A stretch of 64,000 nt of DNA from Helicoverpa zea (GCF_022581195.2 NC_061462.1:5022001-5086000); one strand, 5' to 3'. Counted from the first letter of the stretch, positions 36,171 to 49,500 are shown. The notes: generated by a model not told the origin, from the letters alone. Made by a program: numbers and translations.

Positions 36171-36577
36171 GAATCTTTATAAAATTGCATGAGAAACAAT
36201 CTACTGCTAGCATTTTGGTTTTTGTTGACAAATACTTAACAGCATAACAGATTGTTTGACAATATGTGGAATTACCAAAAAATCATGACAACGGTATAAT
36301 TATTTTTATATCGTATTAACTCGTCTCGCGCTACCGACTTTGTGTAATTCGTAAAATACAAAGTATTTTCACATTACATCAAATTATTTTTATTTCAGTA
36401 TTATGATTGATTTTTTACTCATGATGTCATCATAAGGTTTCCGTGACTTAAGGATACAATAGGACCCCATAAAAGTGATTTCAATAGTATCGTAGCCTTT
36501 GAGATGGTGGATGGACAAAAAAGAAAGGTTTCTTTTTAATAATAATTTCAGAATAATAATGTCTGGACCCATTTTCC

Positions 36578-36785
36578 AACACGGTCGGTTAGCCCCATGG
36601 TAAGTTATTAATTAACTTGTGTTATGGGTGCTAACACAACTGATAAACTACATATAGCTACATATATACATATTGATAAATACATATTATAACACCCAGA
36701 CCACGGCCAACAAACATGCTCATCACACACATGTCGACCGAACCGGGAATCGAACCCGAGACCTCAGGTTCGGCAGTCCGGCAAT
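36578..36785 (-). mobile_element. tRNA-derived SINE, minus orientation
   Basis: Same family as 20911-21296 but without the nested insertion. It carries ACACGGTCGGTTAGCCCCAT, TTGTGTTATGGGTGCTAACA, and on the minus strand box B GGGTTCGATTCCC with CTGCCGAACCTGAGG. Confidence 0.72.
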
Positions 36786-37762
36786 AATAGTTTAACTACC
36801 TATATGCGCACGTGGGATGTACGCATGGTTATATTTTTCAGTCACGCCTGGACTGATAAGCTGAAAATTTGTTTATGTCACCATCCGGCAACGGGAAACA
36901 ATTATCTCGCGAAGTGGGTGAAACCGAGGACAGAAGTTAGTATCTAATAAAGAAACCATATATGTAGCCTCCGAGCTATTAAGAAAGTTATCTTAAAATT
37001 CGAATGCATTCTCAATTCAAATGCAATTTCATGATGAGAGATGCGGTTTGGCAGACCGTACATCTAGATAGAAAGTCTTGAACCGAGCTAAAGGTTACGA
37101 AATACAGAAATCGAAAGTCTATTTCATCCATATATATATAAGTGTATTCATGAATATTTCCAATGATTGTAATATTTGTACGAATATAATGTTGTAGTAA
37201 AATATATAAACAGTAACGGAAGCAAATATCGTTCAGTTTTTTTTTTTCAACAAAAATCCAATTTTGTTTCTTGTATATTTTTAAGTGCTGATATTAAAAC
37301 CTGAATCGAAATATTGTCGGCTACAGGAAAATACGTAATATAATGTTTTATATGTCACATTGTTCGGTAATTGTTTTATCATAAAAACACTTAACTGTAA
37401 GGATTTGTGATAGTTTTTAATTAGTGAATGGCAATAATTATTTTTAACTTAGTATTTTTAAGTGACCGTGACGATTGTACGTGTCTGCCTATAAGGGAAA
37501 TATACAAATATCATTACTTTGAAACAAATCCGAAAGTAATTATGTTGGTCTGTCACTGTAATGCTTTGACGGTAAAACGGCTACGCGAGACGAACTTATC
37601 ATTTGCTTTTTTCGCAGCTCTTTGTCTAATACTTAGAATAATCCTATGCGGTGTGTTCCCGAAATATATGTATAGGCAAAAGTCGGATATTTTTTATAAT
37701 ACATTTCTGAAAAATAAAATTGACGTATTTTACTGTTAATTTTTTTGTTAATTATTCAAACA

Positions 37763-38738
37763 CTAGCTGGTGCCCGCGACTTCGTCTGCGCAGGTTTAGT
37801 ATTTCGAACAATATGTTTACAAATTGTAGCCTATGTGTTATTCTGATGTATAAGCTATATTATTTTTTTTGTATGTCTCTTTCTGACCTCGGGACTACAG
37901 AGTCCCGGATTTTTGGAAGGCGAACGTGGGGCCGAAGCCAACACGCTGAAGCCCTTTTGAGACAACTTTAATGAAATGGTAACACAAAACCGACGATTAT
38001 CCCTGTATACACTATAGAAATGTTCCCAAGGACAATCCCCGGTTCTGTGCTAAACTATTGCTAACTATGGATGAAAACTACTTAGGCTATTGTGATGGGA
38101 TGCTAATGGACTAGGAATGGGGAAACTACGGGAACTATGGCACCTGCCGATGACAATGTATTAAATACATGTTAAAATGGCAGGTGGAGACTCGCCAACT
38201 CACTTACTGGACCCCCGGGAATCAGTCACTGAAAAGCAACAAGAGGGCAACAGGGACATGAGCGGCTGAGAAGGGTGAGGATACCTCGGCGGACTTTAAA
38301 CGCAGATCACGCGCTCCCTGTGGGTCCAGCATCACCGGCCCACTCGCCACTTACCACGAGGCACCTACCCTCCGAGCAGGACTAACCTTGCTCTAGCGAC
38401 TCCACTCTGACCGGCCGATGAAGGCAAGCCAAGAGGCGGGAGACCTATCCCCCGTCATGCTTCACTCCGGCAAGCCGGAGGTGGGGGACAGTATACTCTC
38501 CCTGGAGCACTCGGATATATAGCCCCGCGGGGTCGCTACTCCCCGTCATCCGCCTCAGATGCCCTGCGGGGCCCAGATGCCCTGCGGGGCTTAGATGCCC
38601 TGCGGGGCTCAGATGCCCTGCGGGGCGTATAAGCTATATTATTGTAAAGTTTCATTAAAATCCATTCAGTAGTTTTTGCGTGAAAGAGTAACAAACATCC
38701 ATACATACAAACTTTCGCGTTTATAATATTAGTAGGAT
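37763..38738 (-). mobile_element. Lepidoptera-typical element split by a retroelement
   Basis: The left part (37763-37864: CTAGCTGGTGCCCGCGACTT, then CGTCTGCG) and the right part (38627-38738, ending TTTATAATATTAGTAGGAT) form one element of the abundant lepidopteran family with CTAG and ATACTAATATTATAAA-type ends. They are separated by the 762-bp insertion at 37865-38626, with a 17-bp duplication of the target. Confidence 0.75.
37865..38626 (-). mobile_element. 762-bp non-LTR-type retroelement with 17-bp target duplication
   Basis: Flanked by perfect copies of GTATAAGCTATATTATT (37848-37864 and 38627-38643). On the minus strand it ends in an A-run (T-run on plus at 37865-37870), as expected for target-primed reverse transcription. 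Its 5' end consists of four 18-bp tandem units (38555-38626, plus-strand unit YYAGATGCCCTGCGGGGC). The body is markedly GC-richer than the surroundings. No reverse-transcriptase frame is present, so it is a non-autonomous element. Its family is not recognised. Confidence 0.8.
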
Positions 38739-40617
38739 TAATGTAATTTATTAAAACGTTTAGAAAAACATATATTTCAATTGGTTCTTGGTCTGAATTC
38801 AAAAACAATTCTCGATTATGTCACGACATTGACCAAGTATATTCACCGATATTTATTGTAGAAAATAAATATTTTAACTCTTTTTAAAAAGTCATATTTT
38901 CATTAAGTCTAAATATTCATCATTCATTAAATGTACATGGAAATAACCTTCCACAGTCAGCAAAATTTCCCAAAACTTTCATACTTCACTGAAGGTAATT
39001 TTTTTACACATGTAATCCTGTACAAAACACAGTGCTAGTCACCAGGCCATAACACGTGTGATTGTATAAGCACTAGTGAGCGTGACACGCTTCTAGCGTG
39101 TTTTGAAAGTACTTGATTGTCCTTCCATCATTATCCAGCCTAGTTTATTTTGCAGATGGTTAAATTAAACACTGCCAGTGAATACACAGTATCTATGAAC
39201 CATCGCTATGTTATTAAACAAAGTTGCGGTTGACTGTCTGCTAGCAATAAGTAGACTCAAAGGATAGACTCAAACACGATTTTGGTACAGTACAATATTT
39301 TTTGATAGGCAGGGTTGCTAATATTGTCATACTGAAGGTTGTAGGTTTTTACAGATATTTAAAGTATGTTACAACCTTTTTATCGTCCCACTAATGGGCA
39401 CAGGCCTCCTCTCACACGGAGAAGGATTCAGCATTAATCACCACGATTTCTCAATGCGGGTTGGTGATTTCAGACTATATAGTCCAGATTTCCTCAAGAT
39501 GTTTTCCTTCACCTTTTTATTAGCCATTGGTGTCCAAGATATACTTAAAAAGAATACAGTATACATATTATATATATATACATATTATTTGTATATATTA
39601 CAGTATATATGTTTAAAGTATACAGCTGGGTTATTCAGTAGGTATCACACTATTGATAAATGAATACAGTGCTTTCACACTCGCGGTCTTTTGCAGATTA
39701 TTGTTGTTGTGATGTGTGTTATTGTGTTGTGTCCACAAACAATTATACCACTGGGTGGTTGTTAATTGTTTATACCCGCACGAATCGAGCGATGTCGCGC
39801 GAAAATACTGCTGGTGTGAACACGCTGTAACGCAGTTATGCGACAATCTCAAACGAATTACGCGCTGTTCGGTGTCCAGTTAAAATAGGTAGTTAACCTT
39901 ACTTCTGAAAACATCTTCAATTTAACTGTCTATGACTAACAACTCGTTACTGCATTAACGCCTTATCTTTTCTTCTTTTGTCTTAACTATGTAATTGGGG
40001 GGTAGGTCACTTATTACATCCGATACAAAATTAACTGTACTATGGATATCATGATTATTAAATACCTGTAACACCTGTTTGATTTTTTTTAACAATGTTA
40101 CTGCAGACTTAACACGGGCTTACAACTACCCGATGGTTGGCAAACATTTTTATTAAGAAAATCTTGATTCGTAACAAAAGTTTTCAGTCGGTCTGACACC
40201 GGCTAAATACCTGATCTTTGTAATGTGCGTACTACCACATCTTCGTATTGAGCCCAAACAAACTATCGGCCGACTAAAAGTTTGCCGTGTGTGGGTACTC
40301 TAAGAATGCTAGAATATAATACTTATGTGAATTAGTTTGTTTTGCTTTCTATTTAATAAAATTGATTTCAATGTGATTTTGTATGGGAATGAACCTGAAA
40401 ACTGTCTTGTCTTGTCTACCAACTGATTTATTTAAGTTTCTTGGCTTAGAACAATATTCACTGAAAACGAAAATAAACAAAAGACGTTAGTGTGAATCTT
40501 TTGCATGTAATTGACGTTAACGTATTATAATGGAATTACTTAACAGTTCAAGATATCAAAAAATGTAAGTAACATGAATTTTAAAGCAAACATGTATTTT
40601 TAACACACGCTTATATC
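38739..40617. other. Intergenic; one decayed repeat
   Basis: 39385-39485 carries CACAGGCCTCCTCTCACACG and TCTCAATGCGGGTTGGTGAT, a common lepidopteran repeat also seen in decayed form at 20289-20352. A TA-rich tract lies at 39555-39615. 40120-40300 has GTTTGCCGTGTGTGG-type sequence that may be part of another inverted-repeat element, but its other end was not found convincingly. Confidence 0.4.
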
Positions 40618-41009
40618 GGGTGTGTCGTTCACAATCACATTAAATGAAATGCGTTAATGTACTGGTTAATATATGTCGATTAAGACAAAGAAAAAAGAAA
40701 AATACGTAAAAATAAAAAAATGAATTTTTCAAACAAAGTAAATAGAATAAAAATGTGAACACCATATAAAAGTCAGTCATTACAAACAACTGAAATTCCC
40801 CCTTGAAAACTGACAGCTGTCAACTGATCAAAACATTCGATACTCCTAACTTGATCTCTGCTTTACACATGATGTTGTAAATTATAAAAACGAAAAATGA
40901 CTCCTGTGGTTAAACCACTGAATGGATTAGGTTATTTTTTTTACAATTCGCCACAGAATATCATAAAGTATATGCGATAGGATTTAATGTGATTGTGAAC
41001 GACACACCC
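40618..41009. mobile_element. 392-bp MITE with 28-bp perfect inverted ends
   Basis: The left end starts GGGTGTGTCGTTCACAATCA and the right end is its exact reverse complement over 28 bases (ending GAACGACACACCC). TA-rich flanks (TATATC on the left, TGTATA on the right) may contain the target site. A closely similar copy lacking its right end is at 46100-46482. Non-coding. Confidence 0.85.
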
Positions 41010-42520
41010 TGTATAAATCAAAATTATGTAGGTAAGCGTAAATTTTATGATTCGAATCTGGAAACTATTAAATAGAATAGGTTTTTTTTTAGGTTCAGAT
41101 AAATAAATATAGTTATTAACTCTTTGTCGCATAAAAGTGGGTAATAATATTGTATGAAGTCTGCAAATTGAGATAATTATCAGTAGTTATTTCATTTCCA
41201 GTTTTTCATTACTATTGTGTGTTTGTGGAGATAAAAAACTGCAACAATGGTCGCAAATTGCTGAGGAAGTAATTTTGTCAGAGGTATTTGTTTTGATTTT
41301 GTCTAGGACTGGCTTTTGTCTGTTACTATGCAGAAAAGTTGAATTTTAGTACCAGTTCATGCAAAACAACCCCTGACATAACATAAATTATATTTATCGC
41401 AATCCGATAATCAATAGAAACTGTTTTTGAAGGAAATCTTTTATGGTAAATTATTTTTATTTAGTTTTTTTTTGCATATAAAACTAAAAAGTTTTCAAAC
41501 TAAAACTTACCTTTTTATTAAAACTTATTCACAACCATATATCATCACTTCACTGAGGCCCCATTTGTTGTGGCCTTTGCGTGTTTCTTGTTATTGTACC
41601 GTCTATTAAAAAGTCCTTTAAAATTTTATTTATATTTCGTTTTTTTAAAAATCGAAAGTAATTTTAATATTTATTTATTTTAAAACATCAATTCGTGTAA
41701 CAGTCGCAGCGTTCGATTTTTGAATATATGCAAATCGCGCGCGAACTCCTGCGCCGCGATCCTAGGTGCGCGCGTTCGTCACAAGCGGTAACGGTTAGGT
41801 GATTGCAGTTAGTTCACACCGGCTCACATTCTTAACCATTTCGACAAGTCGGCTACGAGCGGATGTCCACAGCCAGTCGCGGACTTCGTTGGCCGTCAAT
41901 AGCAATCATTTGCTTATACGAACTCGAGGAACGATCGATTGTTTAATATCCATTCTGACAACAGTAACATCATTCAATAAATTCGGAAAAGTACTGTTAT
42001 TTCCCAGTAAAACTGTATTAAAAGTTCCGCGATTTTACTAGACTGGTATTAAGTAAATGCAATTCCAAATAAAAAATATTTTGTCCCTGACCCATGGACT
42101 GGTAGTTACGTTCACATTTGCAGTAATCACATACGTTATTATCTTCGATTTGAGCTTTACGCTGGTGCTCACCAATTTCGATATAATTTACTGCCTAATT
42201 CAATTCCTAGATTTTTCTGACGCTCACGGCCATATTTTGTCAATTTATTCGCAGTTTAGACTCAACCACGTACTATGTGCTGTAAATATTTATACTGAAG
42301 TATCCTTGCTTCAGATATTAATTAAATAGAACAACCTAAAAGATTGAGATTGTCAGACCATGACATATTATTGCGGTGTCCCTGCTAAGTAAATTGTAAT
42401 TTGATAACGACAATCGCCACAGTCTATTTAGTGTAGGACATTACAAGGTACTTTATTAGGTTACGTCGACCATAATATTGACTTCACATTTACAGCAATA
42501 ATTACCATAAACTCTCCATA
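41010..42520. other. Intergenic, no gene recognised
   Basis: Apart from the GC-rich island at 41.7 kb, this is AT-rich sequence. The 80- and 90-codon plus-strand frames at 41799 and 42057 show no family features. Confidence 0.35.
41700..41850. promoter_or_regulatory. GC-rich island, possible promoter
   Basis: About 100 bases near 41730-41800 are GC- and CpG-rich (GCGCGCGAACTCCTGCGCCG, GTGCGCGCGTTCGTCAC) within very AT-rich DNA and resemble the CpG-bearing starts seen before the DM9 and ACE-like genes. ATGCAAAT lies at 41727-41734, and GCAGTT near 41806 could serve as an initiator on the plus strand. It is a candidate for the start of the transporter transcript, whose first exon is missing, but strand and use cannot be shown. 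Confidence 0.3.
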
Positions 42521-42707
42521 GTCATCATCATCATCATCTTCCTGCCCTGTTCCCAAGTCATTTGGGGTCAGCGCAACATGTCTTTTTCTTCCATTCTTCT
42601 CTGTCAGACGTCATACTTACATCCACTTATTTCTGCTTCATGTCCTCTTTCAGGCAATTAATCCATCTTTTCCTCGGTCTACCTCTGCCCCTCCACCTTA
42701 AACTCTC
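42521..42707 (-). pseudogene. RTE-like LINE 3' end with internal stop
   Basis: On the minus strand the sequence reads GRGRPRKRWINCLKEDMKQK, then a stop codon, then MTSDREEWKKKTCCADPK and a GATGATGATGATG tail (ATCATCATCATC on plus at 42525). It is homologous to 22599-22775. Truncated and inactive. Confidence 0.75.
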
Positions 42708-43538
42708 CATAGTAAGTTCGTAAAAAGGTGCTGAGAAATAAAAGACAAAACACGATCTTATTTAATTAAGGTCTGGTTTGGATGGTCTTTCAGTTGAACA
42801 ATGTCAATGAAATTACAATAAAGCAACTCATACTATAAAGTCGTAAATATAAAACACTAAAAGTAGAAAATTCATATCTTTCAGAATATATCAACTTGTT
42901 TGAGCACCTATTGACGGATGTCAATCGCGACCGATTAAACTACTGTTTCTAGACTATTCATCAGATGTGGTACACGGTATAATGCGGCCAGTCGGCCACA
43001 ACCAGAGCCTTCTCTGCTCCTGTTTGTTTGCTTTTAATTCTACAGGCGTTGTTATTTCCTTGATTTTTCACTATACCTGCTAAAAAAGTTTGTGCTAACT
43101 GCCAAAAGTAATGAAACATTTTTGGGAAAACTGGTTCTCAAAATCAGGATTTTGACCACTGTGGAATGATGTGTCAAAATCGATGTAAATAGAAGCACTA
43201 CGAAATAAGAAGATGGATGATTAGTTTTGAGGGTTAGTGTGTCAAGCAATAAGGACAATGAAAGTATCCAGTCATTCAATAAAATTTAATCGTATAATAT
43301 AACATACCCATGGCATAAAACTTATTGATAAAACAATAATCCGAAACTTTAACGCAAATACATATTGGAATTAATCTTATTATGTAATCAAATCATAACT
43401 TGTTGATATCACTGGCACAATAACTTCTAAATAATTGTTTGTCTTATCTCTATTGGTCCTGTCCTATGTCTTTAAAATACTTTCACTTAAGATACAAACA
43501 TTAACATAATCACATTCAGATCTTAACTAAGTTGTATT
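42708..43538. other. Downstream of the ACE-like gene; no other gene
   Basis: Contains the expected 3' UTR of the ACE-like gene just below 43539. No canonical AATAAA on the minus strand was found close to the stop; an ATTAAA variant lies at 43285-43290 (TTTAAT on plus). The 75-codon frame at 43052-43279 is not recognised. Confidence 0.35.
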
Positions 43539-46500
43539 TTAGACTTTATCTTCACTTATACCATCGACTTCATTGCTTTTCCCTTGTGGAAGTTCGTTCG
43601 TCACTATGTCCAAAGAGCCATTTTTACTTAAACCGCAAACGGAAAACACTTTGCTTCCAACATCGTGTTTCTTTACACAGTAAAGTACTATTATTAGTAT
43701 AGTTAACAGCACCACTATGGCGCCTACAATGATTGGTGCACTCTGATCCATATCGCCTTCACTTAGCATTGCAAGTTTAATGTTTTCTTCTTGGAGGAAT
43801 TTTTGGAGCTCTGAAAAGTACTGGAGTATGCCTTCTGTTGAGAGTTCTGATTCGCCTGTTATAGCTTGAAGGACTGTTCTCCAGTCTTCACTTGCGCCAA
43901 GAGCCATTCCGTCACTGAAAGAAATATGAGTTTTAGTACTTATATTTGCTAACTTTCATTTGATTTTATCATGATTGGGATAATCAACGAAGACGTAGAA
44001 GTTTTTGGGACACCTACCATTTTGGTATTACGTTAGTCCTACTTAATGTAACCAAATATAGTACAACCCTCGCATGCTGACGTCAATAGGATAGGTTTTC
44101 TGAATTTTAATGAGCATAGGTAATAAAAGTGATGACAACATTATCTGCCTCTTATAGCATTAAGGATCAAAGATCAGGATCGCGTATGATATTAAAATAG
44201 TTACTTGTGATGGTTTTTCTGTTTCCGTGTAGCCCTAATAAGCAGAATCTTCACGTTTTCCCCAAATTCTTAAAAAATCCGTCTTAATCTATTTTGTTGA
44301 CAAAAAAATTGCTCTCATGATAAAAATAGCTTTTGTTTGTTGGTTTTCCAAATTAGTACTGCATAACGCTTTGTCACCACGGGGATTCCTTGATGAAATA
44401 CATGTAATAATGTGTGAGAAACGTTCCATTACTTAGTTTTTACATGGACTTCAGAAACCCAAAACCTCAAAGTCACTATCAGCATAATATTAATGATACT
44501 TTAAGTTCTGAGAAGTCGAAATTTTATCAGATTTAACTTGTACTTGAACAAGGAAAAGATAAAATTAACGAACCAGTAATATCGTCTAGTTTTATGATCA
44601 GCAACATACATATGTAGTGTACAAAGTTAATAGAGACAATAAAAAGAGAGGACCAATTTATTAAAATTACCTATTATTGCAAGTAAGACAAAAATGAAGG
44701 CAAAAGTAACTCTGTTAGCTAAAATAGCAATAAGTCCTCGCCGTTTCTCGCCGAGGCTTTGGGCGGCGGCGACCTCTCGCGTCCGGCCCTGGTAGGCCGT
44801 GGTCCGGGGCGAGAGGGAATGGGATGCCGTCGTCTCCTTCTGCGAAGCGGTCATACTCGAGAAGGAGGAGGCGGAACGCCAGAGAGTTCGCATCTCTCAT
44901 CCCGGCCGCCGCGCTGGACCAGGTAGACACCATGGGCGCCGAGTGTCGCGAGATGACTCCCGGCCACCGTAGGCGTGGGTCTGTGGGCGGTGAGTTCGGG
45001 TAGCTCATTGTCCCTCTGTCTGCTTAGACGACAGACCCGTGTCGACGGCCCGCGTTGTTCCACGCGCTCCTCAAAGAGATGTCAGCAACCCCAGCGGGGC
45101 CCAGCAGGGCTAAGGCTGCGGGTTGTTCGAAAGAGATACCGCGGCCCTGGTACATAAAAGGCCTATGACGGAACACGACGGTTTTTAGTCAGTAAGAGTC
45201 TGACACTCCCTCACCGCTGCTAACCCACAGCGGGAGGGGTACATTTGATGATTTTTGACGTCGTTAAAAAAAATATATATAAATAAATAAAAAAAGGCCT
45301 CGCCGTTTTATTTTTTGGGACTTCAAAAACCCTAAAATAAATGGAGAGGCATATAGAATTGGAAGCTTTAGCTAATCCTTAAAGTTATGGCCATTAGTAT
45401 CAAACCAAGTCCTATCTAAGGTCGCGAATAACGTGTATTACCTCAACTACAATAAAACATCGTAATCAAGGTGCATAATAAAAACTATAAACAGTACATA
45501 AGTGGGTACTAGCAGCACATCTCCGCATTACGCCATCCACATCCTTGGCTAACAAAGAGTTAAACGATATTATTTTCCCATGCATTTTAATTAGACTGTA
45601 CCTGAGAAGTTTTCCTGCTTCCTTCACACCATATATCGAACATTCATGTAAAGGTCCTGTATGATTCGCCCTTTTACACAAAGATAGCAGGATTTGGAAC
45701 TCAAGCACGTGAGATATCAAATACCTGAAAAAATAAAAGATAATTTTCTTCAGTCGTGATTCATGATAATTGAAAAACTGTTATCTGTCACTACAGAGGT
45801 GAGTCAAGACCTCATTGATAACTTTTATGATATTGGTGACAGTAACAATGAGCTTATCAAGTGGAATGTAAATATTTGGAGGTGTGTTGGATAAGGCAAA
45901 TAGAAAAATCATCGCTGCTTCCTGAACAAATTCTTCATCTCTTATTTCATACCTTATCTTTGGAAAATTTACGACCCTAAAGTATTTTCGCTCACTAATG
46001 CTACTTTACTATATGACAACCAAAGAAAATCTAAAGCTGCGGTAGAAATTGATAAAAAACTAGTCATGGCTGACTGTACAAGGTGTTATTATATATATCG
46101 GGTGTGTCGTTCATAATCACATTAAATGAAATGCGTTAATGTACTGGTTAATATATGTCGATTAACACAAAGAAAAAACAAAAATACGTAAAAATAAAAA
46201 AATGAAATTTTCAAACAAAGTAAATAGAATAAAAATGTGTGAAATTTAGAACACCATATAAAAGTCAGTCATTACAAGCAACTGAAATTCTCCCTTGAAA
46301 ACTGACAGCTGTCAGGTGATCAAAACATTCGATACTCCTAACTTTATCTTTGCTTTACACATGATGTTGTAATTTATAAAAACGAAAAATGACTCCTGTG
46401 GTTAAACCGCTGAATGGATTAGGTTATTTTTTTACAATTCGCCATAGAATATCATAAAGTATATGCGATAGGATTTAATGTGACTGTATAGGTAAGCAAA

Positions 46501-49500
46501 CTAAGTTACTGTATCAAGATCTCATGATTCATTCATTGACATGTAGGTAAAATATTGAAAAGAAAAGTGCAAAATATTTGTCAACTATACCTACTAAAGA
46601 TATATCTATCGGTCATAACACTGCTAGATCTCTGTCTAAAGTCAAAGGGTTCGTAACTAAAGGCATTGTTTAGTCATTGTCTTCCTACATCACGTATTTC
46701 CACTCATTAGCACTTTCACTAACAAGTACTTACATGTATAACTAAGGATGCATCTACACGGTGCAAGAAACTTGAGCATGTTGAGGCAGATGCGCAGGTT
46801 ACAGGCATTTCAAAAACGTGCTGGTCCAGCGACTCTCGCATGTACCAAAGCAGTATACCGAGCCGCATGCTCTTGTCACTTGTCGGTTGCAAGTGTTGAC
46901 TTGCTCCATCTAAATGTACCGTGTAGATGCACCCTAAGTGTACATACTTACGTAATGTATTGCACGTGGGACACAACGTGGTACTTAGCTGCTGGATCTA
47001 GGTCGGTTTCATTCCTAGGTACTGGGGGTGACACTCCAGTCTCTTTAATTCTGGAAATAAGGGTTAAGTTATATTGATTTCAGCAAACTATGTATTTAAA
47101 TGTTTAACTTAATCGGTACTTAATGTAGAGGATTATTAAGAATTAGACGCAAGTTTCAAGCAGTGTTTGATAGTAGATTCAAGCAATCTATTCTGTTCGC
47201 GCAACCAAGGACATCGACACCCATTGAGTAATTTTAGTGTGAAAACGGAAAAATATCCCTGCATGTATAAAACAAACATACGAACTTTCATTTGTAAAAT
47301 TAGTAGTTTTCTATACGCCTGTCGTACCTATATTGTTTAAGATTATGGTCTCACGTGTGAGAAGCACTTCGTGCTATGATGGTAGGGCTACCCGAGACAA
47401 ATCCAAAAAAAACCTAATTTGTACAGCTCTAATTTTATCCTAAGCATATTGAGGTCATTATAGTGTTAGACTTATGTTAATCAGACATTACGAGTAGGAC
47501 GAAACTGATGATTCGTATACCAGGGACCGTAATTCAACCCGCCTTATAAGGGATACTGCTATTCGTCCCATTTAACGCATATCTCCCTTGCGTTGATAAA
47601 ATCATTTTATCATGTTGGATTGATCTCAAATGAAGCACTGAATTAATAAAATCTGTTGGATTAATTTAAGGCTTCTGACTTCAAATATTATAGTAATCCT
47701 TCATTTGAAGCAGTGCCACAGACTTATCTTTTTTGTTATGTCTGGTTTGACATACTGGCTGATTGATACGTACATTGCTTTGAATAGCGGTTAGACTTTA
47801 GGAACTTTCCACATGCAGTATCTATTGTTCCTTTCTTCATCTAAGCTTATAAGCTGTGTAAGCTAAAAATATATTTACAGACGGCCAGCGACCTAGTCCT
47901 ACGCAATGCCGCGAAGAGATAAGGAGATATACAGGTAAGTTTACAGTTAACTTGTGCCTATAAATGGATCATAGACACATGATTTGACTTGCTAATAAGC
48001 AATCACTACCTAGACGTATGATTAGAATTAGTAATTGCAGTTTTGCAGTTATTTGGCATCTGTTTTTAGTAAAGCCTTGTTTGGGAAACCAGTTTGTGCG
48101 AAAACATGTAGCTGTTTTTTTTTAATGCATCTGATGAAGCATTTGTGTTATCTCACATAGTGCAGTCATTGAAGCGAAAAATACGGTCTAACCTCGGATT
48201 TTTTTTACTTTGAACCGATTTGCATGAAATTTTGGAATTAGGTTCATCTTACCCTTAACTTCAAAAGTGAAAGTGATTTGAACTCCGCCACCCCCCCTGG
48301 GGGTGGTTGCCACCTTACCTTAAAATTTCATGCAAATCGGTTCACAGTAAAAAAAATCGGAGCAATAATGCTTCAATGACTGCACTAACAATGTCACTTG
48401 TGAGATGGTGACGGCATATAGAAGAGAATAGAAAGTTGAAACATGTTTCGCCTAATAAAATGGGGGTAAGTGCAAGAGGATGATTGTGCATTGATTTAAA
48501 ATAGGTAGGTATTTGTTAGCAAAAAAGTGATGTGAAATTATTTCTTCTATTCTTCATGAAGGATCTATTCTAGGTCTATAAACCTGTTTTTTGTTGCAGT
48601 TTATTTTTGTATTAGGCAATTGAATTCTGAGGAAATCTAGTCTCTCATCAATTATTTGCATATATCTTAAATTAGCCTGATCATGCAAGACTTTAATTCT
48701 TCTTGATATTTGCTTGGCTATAACTTTTTATACAAGGTCTACAATTTACTCAACATCTGTTACCAAATACCATACATGATTTTACCTGTATTTATCCTTA
48801 TGACCTCATGTACTCGATCGTTGAATAAATCGAGTGAAAACAATGTTTACAAGGCCTACAGGCGAGAATATATACTAGTATTGACTTCAAGACGAATCAC
48901 ATAAAAACTTAAACAGAGAGTTATAACTTTGATAAGTTCTCTGTCATTACAAGCTTTTTTGATTCTTCCGCTTGTACGCTCCTTGTAAAACACTGGTCCT
49001 CAGCTGCATCCGGTTAGACTAGAAGCAGACCTCAACATAGCTGGGAAAAGTCTAGGCAGATGATGCTGACGTACACCCTTTTTTCTCAGCAGATACTTAG
49101 TGACAAAAAAAAATTATAAAGTACTCTTAGTCTTAGATAAAGGAAAAGCACTCTGTCATACCTCTTTTTTGCATTTCAATAAAGTACCGCGTCTTGATTG
49201 AAAAAATTGATCTAGTAATTAACTACCATGAATTTGCATAATTATTACTTTAAATCAAATCGAAGATCTGACCGAGTTTTACAGGTATTGGTTAGGTACC
49301 TACATAACATTCCCAATTTTTTTTTTTCTTATAAAATATTATCGACATAAGCGAGTATTAACCCAATTCGAGCGAGTATTAATTCATTTTAATAATTAAT
49401 TTATTTATAAGCGTTATTTGTGTTATTTATGTAGATTTTGTTAATTAGTATGCAATGCAAGCTTGATGAATTGTTTGAAAAATGAAGAAATCATTTAAAT

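Noticed and set aside
37428..37739. 103-codon plus-strand frame in AT-rich DNA
   Set aside because: No recognisable domain, no splice or promoter context and low-complexity flanks; likely chance, though a homology search would settle it.
44715..45063. Several long minus-strand frames rich in Arg, Pro and Ser
   Set aside because: They arise from the GC-rich R1-like LINE remnant read in antisense.
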